This document shows, in pieces, positions 29,424-38,559 of a stretch of DNA of 64,000 nucleotides. A model generated the notes under the pieces. The model did not search any database and was not told where the DNA came from. It worked only from the letters and a program-made list of their open reading frames with translations. The position numbers and the translations under genes are program-made. The DNA lies in the NCBI GenBank assembly GCA_029267335.1, contig JAJUJC010000001.1:1-64000 (forward strand), in the 5' to 3' direction. Numbering within the stretch: position 1 is the stretch's first letter; each line of letters begins with the position of its first letter. This stretch comes from Intestinibacillus massiliensis. Its GTDB lineage: Bacteria > Bacillota > Clostridia > Oscillospirales > Butyricicoccaceae.

Positions 29424-30809
29424 TCAAATGCTCCGGAGCACGCGGTCGATCAGTTCGGACAAACGGGAAGTGCGTACCGACAGATCCGCGACCCGGAGAT
29501 ATGTACTTTTGCGTGCGTTGTAGAGCTTGCGCGTTTGCGCCATTTTGTCGCCCTGCTCGAGCAGGGGACGGTTTGAGGAATAGGACAGATTTTTGACGAT
29601 GCGATAAAACGGCGTATCCAGATGAATGAGCAGTCCGTTTTGCTTGAGTGCCGTGACATTTTCCTCGCGCAGCACCGCGCCGCCGCCGAGTGCGATGACC
29701 ATACCGCCCTTTTGGGCAAGCTGCGCGATGTACTTGCTCTCCAGATCGCGGAATACTCCTTCGCCGTCCTGCGCGAAAATCTCCGGGATGGAGCGCTGCT
29801 CGCACTCCTCGAGATACTGGTCGGCATCAATAAATTGCAGACCGGTCAACCGTGCGATTTTGCGGCCTGCCGTGGTTTTGCCGCTGCCCATGAAGCCGCA
29901 AAGCACCAGATTGCGCTTGCCGTATTTATCATGCAGCCGCTTTACCGCCATCTGTGCATAGAGCCGCTTCAGGATGCTGTCGCACGCCTGTGTGGTGAAG
30001 CTGCGACCTGTCCAGATCGTCTGCGCTCCGGCGGCCTGCAAGACCAACATGGACAGACCGTCGCGCGTTTTGATGCGTCGACCACGCGCCAGACGGATCG
30101 TCGAGGTCATTGCCGGATTATAGATCGCGTCGAACACATACTCCGTATGGCGCGGGAGAAAGCGAAGCGGGCACTCGTCCTCGTGCGGGAACATGCCGAG
30201 CGGCGTGCCGTTGATGACGATTTGAAGATCGCTCGGCAGGTGGCGCTTGGGCGTGGAGGATACACTTGCATCCGGCAGTGCGGTTTGCAGATCGCGCGCG
30301 AACGCCTGCGCCTTGCTCAGGTCTCGACCGGTCACAAGCACCTCAGCACCCGCCTGTGCGCAGTGATAGCCCATGACCGCCGCCACGCCGCCGTATCCGA
30401 GCAGCAGCACTTTCTTTCCGAAGAGCACGATCCCGTCTCGCTCTAAAGAGGCGGAAAACCCGTAAATATCGGTATTATATCCTTTGCTTTTTCCGGCTGT
30501 AAAGGCAACAGTATTTACAGAGTTTAAGTCGCGCGCGCTGCTGTCGATCTCGTCCAAAAGCGGGATGATTTCCTTTTTGTGGGGGATCGTCAGGTTGATG
30601 CCGCGCAGCTTGTGCGCGGCGAGCGCGAACGCTTCGGCAAGCTGTTCGGGCGGGACTGCCACACCGATATACGCCGCATCATAGCGGTCGGTCGCGAACA
30701 AAGCGGCGTGCAGCTCCGGGCTCATCGTGTGACCGAGCGGCCAGCCGAACAGCGCATAGGTCGGTCGGGAAGGCTCGAAGTGCCGGAACTCTTCAAACGT
30801 CAGCACCAT
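29424..30809 (-). CDS. aroE-aroK: Bifunctional shikimate dehydrogenase / shikimate kinase fusion
   Basis: 461 residues. The N-terminal AroE part (about 1-285) has the substrate motif MSPELH, catalytic K78 (NLTIPHKKE), D114 (GYNTD) and the nucleotide-binding GYGGVA. A short linker leads to AroK (about 298-461) with Walker A GFMGSGKT (305-312), shikimate-binding D329 (FIDAD), R354 (GVFRD) and GGGAV (375-379). It performs two consecutive steps, dehydroshikimate to shikimate to shikimate 3-phosphate. The frame is continuous with no stop between the halves. It is the last gene of the aro operon, 4 nt after aroA. Confidence 0.95.
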   Translation of the reverse strand: MVLTFEEFRHFEPSRPTYALFGWPLGHTMSPELHAALFATDRYDAAYIGVAVPPEQLAEAFALAAHKLRGINLTIPHKKEIIPLLDEIDSSARDLNSVNTVAFTAGKSKGYNTDIYGFSASLERDGIVLFGKKVLLLGYGGVAAVMGYHCAQAGAEVLVTGRDLSKAQAFARDLQTALPDASVSSTPKRHLPSDLQIVINGTPLGMFPHEDECPLRFLPRHTEYVFDAIYNPAMTSTIRLARGRRIKTRDGLSMLVLQAAGAQTIWTGRSFTTQACDSILKRLYAQMAVKRLHDKYGKRNLVLCGFMGSGKTTAGRKIARLTGLQFIDADQYLEECEQRSIPEIFAQDGEGVFRDLESKYIAQLAQKGGMVIALGGGAVLREENVTALKQNGLLIHLDTPFYRIVKNLSYSSNRPLLEQGDKMAQTRKLYNARKSTYLRVADLSVRTSRLSELIDRVLRSI

Positions 30810-30813
30810 GGGA

Positions 30814-32085
30814 TCAGCCTCCCAGATGCGTCAGCGTATCGAAGAAATCCGGATACGAGATCGCCACCACTTCGGGGTCGAGGATTTCGCTTTCTCCCGC
30901 ACAGGCGAGCGCACAAACCGCCATGCTCATCGCGATGCGGTGATCCTTGTAGGTCGCAAACTGTGCGCCGTGCAGCGGTCTGCCGCCGCGGATGATCATG
31001 CCGTCCTCGGTCTCTTCGACATCCGCACCCGCCTTGGTAAGCTCGCTCACCATCGCCGCGATGCGGTTGGATTCCTTGACCTTGAGTTCCTGCGCGTCGC
31101 AGATGACGGTCTCGCCCTGCGCAAATGCAGCCGCGACCGCAAGCACGGGAAGTTCGTCAATGAGGCGCGGAATGATGTCCCCGCCGATGGTGATACCGTG
31201 CAGCTGCGAATGCCGCACGATGAGGTCGCACACAGGCTCTGCATCACCGCGGACATTGGTCTCCTCGATGTCCGCACCCATCTCGCGCAGCGCGTCGAGA
31301 ATACCGGTACGCGTGGGATTGATACCAACGTTGCGGATTGTGAGCGCAGAACCGGGAACAATCGCACCCGCGACCAGAAAAAACGCCGCCGAGGAAATAT
31401 CCGCGGGCACTGCGACGTCGCGCGCGAGCAGCTCGGTGGGTGGGGTGAGCGTGATAACGTTTCCGTTCGTTTCCACCGTCACGCCGAGATCGCGCAGCAT
31501 GCGCTCGGTATGGTCGCGCGAGGGCGCAGGTTCAATGACCGTCGTCGGACTGTCGGCATACAGCCCTGCCAGCAGCACCGCGCTCTTGAGCTGTGCGGAT
31601 GCGACGGGCAGCGAATAGGTGATGCCGTGCAGCGAGCCGCCGCCTAGCGTGAGCGGGCAGAAATTATCCTGCGTGCCGGTGATGTGCGCGCCCATTTGGC
31701 GCAGCGGGGTGATGACGCGTCCCATCGGACGCTTTTGGATGGACGCATCCCCCGAAACCGTGCACGAAAACGCTTGACCGGCGAGGATACCGCACAGCAG
31801 GCGCGTCGTCGTGCCGCTGTTTCCGGTATAAAGTTCGCCCTCGGGCTGTCGCAGACCGTGCAGACCGACGCCGTGTACCGTGACCGCGTCATCCGCTACT
31901 TCAATCGCAACGCCCATCTTGCGGAAGCAGTCGATCGTGGACAGGCAATCCTCGCCCATGAGGAAGCCGGTGATGCGGGTCGTGCCCTTTGCCAGTGCGC
32001 CGAACATGACGGCGCGATGTGAAATGGACTTGTCCCCCGGCACTGTGATCGCACCGCGCAGGGGAGCGGAAGTTTTTATTTTCAT
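30814..32085 (-). CDS. aroA: 3-phosphoshikimate 1-carboxyvinyltransferase (EPSP synthase)
   Basis: 423-residue enzyme joining PEP to shikimate 3-phosphate. Signatures VPGDKSISHRA, YTGNSGTTTRLLCG (with T and R residues of the substrate site) and KESNRIAAM are present. The order in the operon puts it directly before the aroEK gene that supplies its substrate. Gap to pheA is 3 nt, so translation is coupled. GGAGG precedes the ATG within the end of pheA. Confidence 0.96.
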   Translation of the reverse strand: MKIKTSAPLRGAITVPGDKSISHRAVMFGALAKGTTRITGFLMGEDCLSTIDCFRKMGVAIEVADDAVTVHGVGLHGLRQPEGELYTGNSGTTTRLLCGILAGQAFSCTVSGDASIQKRPMGRVITPLRQMGAHITGTQDNFCPLTLGGGSLHGITYSLPVASAQLKSAVLLAGLYADSPTTVIEPAPSRDHTERMLRDLGVTVETNGNVITLTPPTELLARDVAVPADISSAAFFLVAGAIVPGSALTIRNVGINPTRTGILDALREMGADIEETNVRGDAEPVCDLIVRHSQLHGITIGGDIIPRLIDELPVLAVAAAFAQGETVICDAQELKVKESNRIAAMVSELTKAGADVEETEDGMIIRGGRPLHGAQFATYKDHRIAMSMAVCALACAGESEILDPEVVAISYPDFFDTLTHLGG

Positions 32086-32088
32086 AGG

Positions 32089-33228
32089 TCAGTCCTCCGT
32101 GGGTTCCGTGACGCGATAGCTGCCGATCACCTTGATGAAGGGGAGTTCCTCGTGCAGCTGGTACAGCAGCGCCTGAATGTTGTGATCCGCCATATTGCCC
32201 GTAAAATCGATATAAAAAACATAGCACCACGGGCTGTCTTTCATAGGACGGGAGTAAATACCGACCATATCGACGCCGTAATCGGCAAAAATCGACACGA
32301 CCGAACTAAGCGAACCCGCCTGATTGGGAATGTGGAAGGCGATCTCGATGCAGTTGTGGTCGGGCAGTACGATGAGCTCGCGGCTGACCGCAATGAAGCG
32401 GGTCTCATTGTGCGCAAGATCGTTGATACCCTCGGCAAGCACGGTCAGCCCATAACGCGCGGCAGCTTCCTTTGAGCAGATCGCCGCCGTGGTGCGGTCG
32501 CCCTTTTCGTGTACGCTTTGTGCCGCCATTGCGGTGTTGGGCATTTGAACAGCTTCCAGACCGTGCGATGCAATGAAGGTGCTGCACTGGGGCAGCGCGT
32601 GCGGATGAGAGCATACACGCTTGATCTGCTCAAGCGTTGTGCCCGGAACCGCCGCGAGACAGTGCCGAATTTTCTTGATGTAGGAGCGCACGATGGACAG
32701 ATCGTATTGCAGCAGCAGGTCATAGACCTCGCTGACCGTGCCCGCTGTCGTGTTTTCAACCGGTACGACACCTGCATCCGCTTCACCGGTGTGCACCCCC
32801 TGAAAGACCTGCTCCCAGGTTCCGACCGGCTGCGGCGCGCAGTCGGGGAACAGCGCAGCAGCAGCAAGCTCCTGATAGGCGCCGGGGACTCCCTGATAAT
32901 AGACGTTTCGAGGGGGGCGTTCTGTCTCAAGATAACGCAAAGGAAATTGATCCGGACGCAGAGAGAGCAACGCACTGTACTGGTATTCGCGACTGGAGCG
33001 CATCATATTTTGGAGCAGCGCGATATATTTGAGGCGCAGCTCGTCCGGCATGCCGGCGGATCGCATCGCGATGATCTCCGCCTCGCGCTCCGGCTTTAAA
33101 ATTTTGTCATTTGTGTGCGCTTTCGCCTGTGCGACCTCGAGAGCCAGCTCCATGCGCTGCAAAAAGAGGGCACGGATATTTTCATCAACGGCATTGATGT
33201 CCTGCCGGATCTCTGTCAGTTCACGCAT
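32089..33228 (-). CDS. pheA: Bifunctional chorismate mutase / prephenate dehydratase (P-protein)
   Basis: 379 residues: AroQ-type chorismate mutase (about 1-90, ELTEIRQDINAVDENIRALF), prephenate dehydratase (about 105-285, with the catalytic-type TRF in HNETRFIAV) and a C-terminal ACT domain (about 300-365). It commits chorismate to phenylalanine. The ACT Phe-binding motif usually reads ESRP; here it is YSRP. Start 33228 is chosen because the upstream codon at 33264 lies deep in aroC; it overlaps aroC by 8 nt. Confidence 0.95.
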   Translation of the reverse strand: MRELTEIRQDINAVDENIRALFLQRMELALEVAQAKAHTNDKILKPEREAEIIAMRSAGMPDELRLKYIALLQNMMRSSREYQYSALLSLRPDQFPLRYLETERPPRNVYYQGVPGAYQELAAAALFPDCAPQPVGTWEQVFQGVHTGEADAGVVPVENTTAGTVSEVYDLLLQYDLSIVRSYIKKIRHCLAAVPGTTLEQIKRVCSHPHALPQCSTFIASHGLEAVQMPNTAMAAQSVHEKGDRTTAAICSKEAAARYGLTVLAEGINDLAHNETRFIAVSRELIVLPDHNCIEIAFHIPNQAGSLSSVVSIFADYGVDMVGIYSRPMKDSPWCYVFYIDFTGNMADHNIQALLYQLHEELPFIKVIGSYRVTEPTED

Positions 33229-34312
33229 AACCCTTCGCCTCCGTGAGCAGATCTGCCAGTGCAATCGCGACCGCCGCTTCCACGACCGGCGCGGCGCGCG
33301 TGACGATGCAGGGATCGTGTCTGCCGTGAATGGTCAGGGGCTGCATCGTGCCGTCCGAGACATTAAGGGTCTCCTGTGCGCGTGAGATCGACGGGGTGGG
33401 CTTGATGCACGCGCGCACGATGAGCGGCATGCCGTTTGTGATACCGCCGAGCACGCCGCCGTTGTTGTTGGTTTCCGTGCGTACAGCGCCGTCCTCCAGA
33501 CAGAATGCGTCATTGGCGTGCGAGCCGCGCAGTGCCGCGAATGCAAACCCCGCACCGAACTCGATACCCTTGACCGCGGGCACGCCGTAGAGCAGGGAAG
33601 CGATACGCCCCTCGACGGTGTCGAACATTGGGCTGCCCAGTCCTGCGGGCAGTCCAACTGCGGCGCACTCAAGCACACCGCCGACCGAGTCGCCCGCGAG
33701 ACGGGCGTCCTCGATGGCGGCGAGCATCGCGCTCTCGGCACGCGGGTTGATGACCGGATAGGCTTGCAGACGCAGCTTATCGAGCTGCGCTGCATCTACG
33801 GTGATGTCGTCAAACGGCGTATCCTGAATTTGCGCGATAGACTGGATGTGCGCGCCGACGGTCACACCCTGCGACTTAAGATAGAGCTTGCACAATGCGC
33901 CCGCAAACACAAGCGGGGCGGTCAGGCGACCGGAAAAATGCCCGCCGCCGCGCGGATCATTGCAGCCATGATAGCGCACGCTGCCGGTGTAGTCGGCATG
34001 CCCCGGACGGGGCTGATCGCCCAGATTCTGATAATCGCGCGAGCGTGTGTCGGTGTTCTCAATCACAACGCTGATCGGCGTGCCGGTCGTGCGCCCCAGA
34101 TAGATGCCGGACAGCACCTTGGGCTGATCGGCTTCTCGGCGTGCAGTCGATTGCTTGTTTTTGCCCGGTGCGCGGCGCGCGGCCTCGGACAGAATGAATG
34201 TCTCGTCATAAGGGATACCGGCGGGAAAACCATCGACCACGACACCGATGCCGCCGCCGTGTGATTCTCCGAATACCGATATTTTGATGGTATTGCCCCA
34301 AACAGAACCCAT
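33221..34312 (-). CDS. aroC: Chorismate synthase
   Basis: 363-residue FMN-dependent enzyme of the final shikimate step. The signatures GESHGGGIGVVVDGFPAG, RPGHADYTG and GGISNG-like GGITNGMPL are clear, and the conserved His-containing HGCNDPRGGGHFSGR is intact. AAAGGAGGAG precedes the ATG. Confidence 0.97.
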   Translation of the reverse strand: MGSVWGNTIKISVFGESHGGGIGVVVDGFPAGIPYDETFILSEAARRAPGKNKQSTARREADQPKVLSGIYLGRTTGTPISVVIENTDTRSRDYQNLGDQPRPGHADYTGSVRYHGCNDPRGGGHFSGRLTAPLVFAGALCKLYLKSQGVTVGAHIQSIAQIQDTPFDDITVDAAQLDKLRLQAYPVINPRAESAMLAAIEDARLAGDSVGGVLECAAVGLPAGLGSPMFDTVEGRIASLLYGVPAVKGIEFGAGFAFAALRGSHANDAFCLEDGAVRTETNNNGGVLGGITNGMPLIVRACIKPTPSISRAQETLNVSDGTMQPLTIHGRHDPCIVTRAAPVVEAAVAIALADLLTEAKGYA

Positions 34313-34329
34313 AGGGTGGCTCCTCCTTT

Positions 34330-35370
34330 TTATAGTACCTGCATCAGCTCATGGAGCTGTTCGACCGGAATCGGCTTGATCTCTGCCTTGCCGAGCGTGC
34401 GCACGAGGATGAAGTTCATGGTGCCGCCGAAGTTTTTCTTGTCGGACAGCAGTGCATGGTAAATGTCCTCGCGGTCATATGGCAGCGCGGTAGGCAGATG
34501 ATGTTGTACAAGGATCTCGGTCAGGGTATCGGTCAAATCCGGTGCGCCGGTTGCCGCGGCAAGCTTCATGGCCGCCACCATGCCGATCGCGACCGCTTGC
34601 CCGTGTGTCAGCGCGGTATAATTGCCCAGTTTCTCCGCCGCATGTCCGATCGTGTGCCCGAAATTCAAAATCTGGCGCAGGCCGGTATCGTGCTCATCGA
34701 CCGCGACAACATCGCGCTTTATTTTGACACATTCATAAATGATATGTTGGAGGTGTGAACGGTAATCCGGTGCGCGCACGAGGTCTAAAATCGTGGGGTT
34801 CGCGATACAGCCGTATTTGATGACCTCCGCCATACCGTCGCACAGTGTTTGCGGCGGCAACGTGGAGAGCACAGACGGATCTATCAGCACCAGACGGGGC
34901 TGATAGAACGCGCCGACCAGATTTTTCCCTTCGGGGAGGTCGACGCCGGTCTTTCCGCCGACGGAAGAATCCACCTGTGCGAGCAGCGTTGTCGGGATCT
35001 GGCAAAGGGAGATCCCGCGCAGAAAGGTCGCCGCCGCAAAGCCTGTGATGTCACCTGTGACACCGCCGCCGAGTGCGATCACGAGATCCTTGCGCGTCAT
35101 GCCTGCCGCAAGAAAGTCATGATATAAAGTTTCGACGGTCGACAGACGTTTTTGTTCCTCACCCGCGGGGATCACGGTCACGGAGACCGGCATCGTAAAT
35201 TGCGCGCGCAGCGTATCAAGATAGAGCGGCGCGACATGAGAATCGGTCACGATATGCACACGGCTAGGCGCGAAATGCGCGAGACAATGGGTCGCCGCGT
35301 GCGCGAGCAGACCGCTTTCGATGTAGATATCACTGACGCCGGACGTACCGTTGAGCGTGAGCTGCTGCAT
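34330..35370 (-). CDS. aroB: 3-dehydroquinate synthase
   Basis: 346-residue NAD-dependent enzyme making 3-dehydroquinate from DAHP. It has the NAD/phosphate motif GGGVTGDITGFAAAT, VDSSVGGKTGVD and the metal ligands in HTIGHAAEKLGN. I start at 35370 where AAGGAGGG is 8 nt upstream; the frame runs back to 35538 inside aroF. It follows aroF by 25 nt. Confidence 0.96.
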   Translation of the reverse strand: MQQLTLNGTSGVSDIYIESGLLAHAATHCLAHFAPSRVHIVTDSHVAPLYLDTLRAQFTMPVSVTVIPAGEEQKRLSTVETLYHDFLAAGMTRKDLVIALGGGVTGDITGFAAATFLRGISLCQIPTTLLAQVDSSVGGKTGVDLPEGKNLVGAFYQPRLVLIDPSVLSTLPPQTLCDGMAEVIKYGCIANPTILDLVRAPDYRSHLQHIIYECVKIKRDVVAVDEHDTGLRQILNFGHTIGHAAEKLGNYTALTHGQAVAIGMVAAMKLAAATGAPDLTDTLTEILVQHHLPTALPYDREDIYHALLSDKKNFGGTMNFILVRTLGKAEIKPIPVEQLHELMQVL

Positions 35371-35395
35371 AGGGGATCCCTCCTTGTGTATTTCT

Positions 35396-36412
35396 TTAGA
35401 TGGTTTTGCCGACCGCAGCCGCAACGGCGCGGAGCTTGCCCATGGTTTCCTCGAACGACTGATAGGTGAGCGACTGCGCGCCGTCAGATAGTGCGTGCGC
35501 GGGATCGTTGTGCACTTCGATGATGAGACCGTCCGCACCCGCGGCGATCGCGCTCATTGCGAGCGGTTCGACCATCCAGTAGATGCCTGCGGCATGCGAC
35601 GGGTCGACCACGACGGGCAGATGAGACAGACGCTTGAGTGCAGGAACCGCGGAGATGTCAAGTGTGTTGCGCGTGTAGGTTTCGTAGGTGCGGATGCCGC
35701 GTTCACACAAAATGACGTTGGGGTTGCCGCCCGCCATGATGTATTCTGCGGACATCAGGAACTCTTCGATCGTGTTTGCAAAGCCGCGCTTGAGCAGGAT
35801 CGGCTTATCCGTCTGTCCCAACTCCTTGAGCAGCTCGAAGTTCTGCATGTTGCGCGCGCCGACCTGGAAGCAGTCGCACTTATCCATGAATAGTTCGATG
35901 TGCGCGGGGTTCGTGATCTCGGTGACGACAGGCAGACCGGTGTCAAGGCTCGCTTCGTGGAGCAGATCGAGCCCCTCTGCCTTAAGCCCCTGGAACGAAT
36001 ACGGGGAAGAACGCGGCTTCCAGGCGCCGCCGCGCAGAACGGTCGCGCCCTGTTCCTTGACGTGGCGCGCGACGTCGATGATCTGGTCGTGTCCCTCGAC
36101 CGAGCACGGACCTGCCATAACGACCACGCCGCTGCCGCCGATCTCGACATTTTTGCCGATGCGCACGATCGTATTGTCTGGATGGAATTTGCGGTTTGCA
36201 AGCTTGAACGGCTCTTGTACCTTGATGACGTTATCGACCTGCGGATCGCGCAGCAGCGCGTCGCGGTCAACCGCACCCGTATCACCGACCAGACCCACAA
36301 CGATGGTGTCCTTACCGAAAATCGGGTTTGCCTGTACGTTGAAGCGGGCGAGCCACTGCGATAATTCGTCTACATGTTCCTTGGTGGCAGTGTTTTTCAT
36401 AATGATGATCAT
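35396..36412 (-). CDS. aroF: DAHP synthase (type I-beta, AroF/AroG-like)
   Basis: 338-residue entry enzyme of the shikimate pathway, condensing PEP with erythrose 4-phosphate. An N-terminal ferredoxin-like regulatory domain (about 1-70) precedes the barrel with VVVMAGPCSVEG, GGAWKPRSSPYSFQG, KRGFANTIEE and HAAG metal/substrate residues (DPSHAAG). It is the first gene after the T-box, with AAAAGGAG upstream. Confidence 0.96.
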   Translation of the reverse strand: MIIIMKNTATKEHVDELSQWLARFNVQANPIFGKDTIVVGLVGDTGAVDRDALLRDPQVDNVIKVQEPFKLANRKFHPDNTIVRIGKNVEIGGSGVVVMAGPCSVEGHDQIIDVARHVKEQGATVLRGGAWKPRSSPYSFQGLKAEGLDLLHEASLDTGLPVVTEITNPAHIELFMDKCDCFQVGARNMQNFELLKELGQTDKPILLKRGFANTIEEFLMSAEYIMAGGNPNVILCERGIRTYETYTRNTLDISAVPALKRLSHLPVVVDPSHAAGIYWMVEPLAMSAIAAGADGLIIEVHNDPAHALSDGAQSLTYQSFEETMGKLRAVAAAVGKTI

Positions 36413-36473
36413 AGTAAAACTCCTTTTCTCCGAAACGGATCAAACTTCGTTTGTCCATAGAAGCGAAAGCATA

Positions 36474-36768
36474 AAAAAAGTCTCCCGTCCTACAAAAAAG
36501 GGACGAAAGACAAACTGTTCCGCGGTACCACCCACATTCGGCGCAAACGCCGCACTTTTCAAACACAGGGACAGGCCCGATGTTCTATCCGGCTAACGGG
36601 GGAGAACCGTCAAAACCTACTACGCGAGAGCGGTTCAGCTTTGCTGCTCAAGAGGGAACTTCGACCGATCGACGTCTACACGCGCTTCCAGTCTAGGCGC
36701 ATGCTCCCTGTGAGCCGTCTGTGACCTGTTTACTTTCCTCTGTCATCACATTTGAAGTATTCAAATAT
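36474..36768 (-). promoter_or_regulatory. T-box riboswitch of the aro operon, specifier probably UUC (Phe)
   Basis: Minus-strand leader with the canonical T-box core GGGTGGTACCGCGG (about 36533-36520) and a terminator GTCTTTCGTCCC / GGACGGGAGAC plus T7. Stem I shows the AGGAAAGTAA and CAGGGAGC features; its specifier loop reads GAA-G-UUC-CCTCTTGAGC with UUC at 36658-36656. UUC is a Phe codon, matching pheA in the operon. It fills the gap between aroF and spoIIIAA together with the promoter. Confidence 0.93.
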
Positions 36769-36774
36769 GGTGCT

Positions 36775-36803
36775 ATTATACTCCCACCCGCGCGTTTTGT
36801 CAA
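36775..36803 (-). promoter_or_regulatory. Promoter of the aro operon
   Basis: Minus strand TTGACA (36803-36798), 17-nt spacer, TATAAT (36780-36775): a perfect consensus promoter upstream of the T-box. Confidence 0.9.
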
Positions 36804-36910
36804 CCGCGTTTTATCTGTTTATCAGATAAAAATATAGAATGCCGCAGGAATGTGGCGCACATCGGTCATACCGCTTGTCCGCGCGGCATAGAATGGGGCA
36901 GGTGATGAAA

Positions 36911-37828
36911 ATGGAAGAGAATCAAAAACGCCGAACGGCATTTCGGAAGGCGGCGGCGACGCTGCCGCTGCGTATCCAACAGGATGTGCTCACCCTACCC
37001 GATGAAATACAGTCCCAATGCGAAGAATTGCGCCTGCGCGCCGGACGGGGCGTCTCCTATGTGATCGCAGGTCAGGAGACCCGTCTGCCGCTCACGAGCG
37101 TCGAAACGACCGATTTGGAGGAAACGCTCAGCCGTGCAACGCGCTATTCGGTACATAGCTTTGCAGAAAGCCTGCAAAATGGGTTTGTGACGCTCGAGGG
37201 CGGGCATCGGCTCGGACTGTGCGGCGCGGCGATTTTGCGCAGCGAGCGCATCGACGGCATCCGTAATTTATCCTCGATCAATTTGCGCATCGCGTGCGAG
37301 CGCATCGGCGCTGCCGCCTCGCTCACGCCGCATTTACAAAAAAACGGTCGCGCGCTGAGCATGCTCATTCTGTCGCCGCCCGCGTGGGGCAAGACCACGC
37401 TGCTGCGTGACTGTGTGCGCGCGCTATCCAGCACGGGCGTGCGCGTCGGAGTTGCGGACGAGCGGTGCGAGCTGTCGGGCAGTTTGGGCGGTGCGCCGCA
37501 GTTCGATCTGGGACCGACGACCGATGTCATCAGCGGCGGCGGTAAGGCGGAAGCGGCGCTGCTGCTGCTCAAAACGATGTCGCCCGCCGTGCTCGCACTC
37601 GATGAGATCACCTCGCCGCGCGATGTTGAGGCGGTGTCCTATGCCGCACACTGTGGTACTGCCGTGCTTGCGACCGCGCACGCATATGATCGGGAGGACT
37701 TTGCGTGCCGTCCGCTCTATCGTGCGCTGCTCGATGCAGGCGTGTTCGATGTGTTTACCACGATTCGACTGGAAAATAATAGGAGAGAGTATACAATGAC
37801 CACGGTGGGAGGGAAAACGATATGCTGA
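36911..37828 (+). CDS. spoIIIAA: Stage III sporulation protein AA (ATPase)
   Basis: 305-residue secretion-type ATPase of the SpoIIIA-SpoIIQ complex that keeps the forespore supplied during engulfment. Walker A is the slightly degenerate SPPAWGKTT (155-163), Walker B-like VLALDEI follows, and GGAILRSER-type sequences match the family. ATG 36911 is 6 nt after AGGTG; longer frames begin at 36839. Sigma-E control is expected from the family; a weak CATAC -10-like word at 36868 is the only hint here. Confidence 0.95.
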   Translation: MEENQKRRTAFRKAAATLPLRIQQDVLTLPDEIQSQCEELRLRAGRGVSYVIAGQETRLPLTSVETTDLEETLSRATRYSVHSFAESLQNGFVTLEGGHRLGLCGAAILRSERIDGIRNLSSINLRIACERIGAAASLTPHLQKNGRALSMLILSPPAWGKTTLLRDCVRALSSTGVRVGVADERCELSGSLGGAPQFDLGPTTDVISGGGKAEAALLLLKTMSPAVLALDEITSPRDVEAVSYAAHCGTAVLATAHAYDREDFACRPLYRALLDAGVFDVFTTIRLENNRREYTMTTVGGKTIC

Positions 37829-38340
37829 GGCTGTTTGGCAGCGTGCTCATACTGGGTGCATGCTGCTCGCTCGGGCTGGCAGCGCAGCAGCAGCTCAGGC
37901 AACGGCTGTGCGCCCTCGAATCCATGCTCAGCGCCCTCGACTATATTGCGGCAGAGATTACTTGTCGCAGGACACCCCTGCCTGCGCTTATCGAACATCT
38001 GGCTGCGTCGCCCGAGCGCGCGACCACTTGCGTGTTCAGCGCGGTTTTGCGTGAGCTTCGCACGGAGGACGGCTGCTCCTTACCTTATAAATGGTGTCGT
38101 GCGTTTCGCGCTTCCCGGGAAGATGCGGGACTAGGGGAGGAGGAAACCCTTGCTTTGTGCGACATGGCGGCATTTCTGGGGCGATATGATGCAAGCCAAC
38201 AGACCAAGGAACTCGACTATGTGCGCGGCCGCCTGTGCGAAATTCGCGAGCGCGTGCGGGAGGAAACGCATATTCGCGGCAGACTGTATCGTAGCTGCGG
38301 CGTGGCGATCGGCGTCATGACCGTGCTCATCCTGCTGTGA
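37822..38340 (+). CDS. spoIIIAB: Stage III sporulation protein AB
   Basis: 172-residue protein with an N-terminal membrane helix (about 4-22), a GspF-like helical cytoplasmic domain and a C-terminal membrane segment (GVAIGVMTVLILL). It overlaps spoIIIAA by 7 nt and spoIIIAC's long frame by 4 nt. Length and place identify it. Confidence 0.93.
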   Translation: MLRLFGSVLILGACCSLGLAAQQQLRQRLCALESMLSALDYIAAEITCRRTPLPALIEHLAASPERATTCVFSAVLRELRTEDGCSLPYKWCRAFRASREDAGLGEEETLALCDMAAFLGRYDASQQTKELDYVRGRLCEIRERVREETHIRGRLYRSCGVAIGVMTVLILL

Positions 38341-38360
38341 AACGAGAGAAGGAGACAGCC

Positions 38361-38558
38361 ATGCAGATAGACCTTATTTTTAAAATCGCCGGCATCGGCA
38401 TCATTGTTGCGGTACTCAATCAGCTTTTGGTGCGTTCGGGACGGGAAGATCAGGCGATGATGACTTCGATCGCAGGTCTGATCGTCGTGCTCATGATGAT
38501 CGTGCAGCAGATCAGCAATCTGTTCTCGCTCATCAAATCCGTGTTCGGGTTCTATTGA
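38361..38558 (+). CDS. spoIIIAC: Stage III sporulation protein AC
   Basis: 65-residue protein with two membrane helices (LIFKIAGIGIIVAVLNQLL and MTSIAGLIVVLMMIVQQI). ATG 38361 has AAGGAG at proper distance; the frame start at 38337 is inside spoIIIAB. It is next to its paralogue-like partner AD. Confidence 0.92.
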   Translation: MQIDLIFKIAGIGIIVAVLNQLLVRSGREDQAMMTSIAGLIVVLMMIVQQISNLFSLIKSVFGFY

Positions 38559-38559
38559 G

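Noticed and set aside
36312-36566. 84-codon minus frame across the aro T-box
   Set aside because: Lies in the riboswitch leader and aroF start; the RNA structure explains this sequence.
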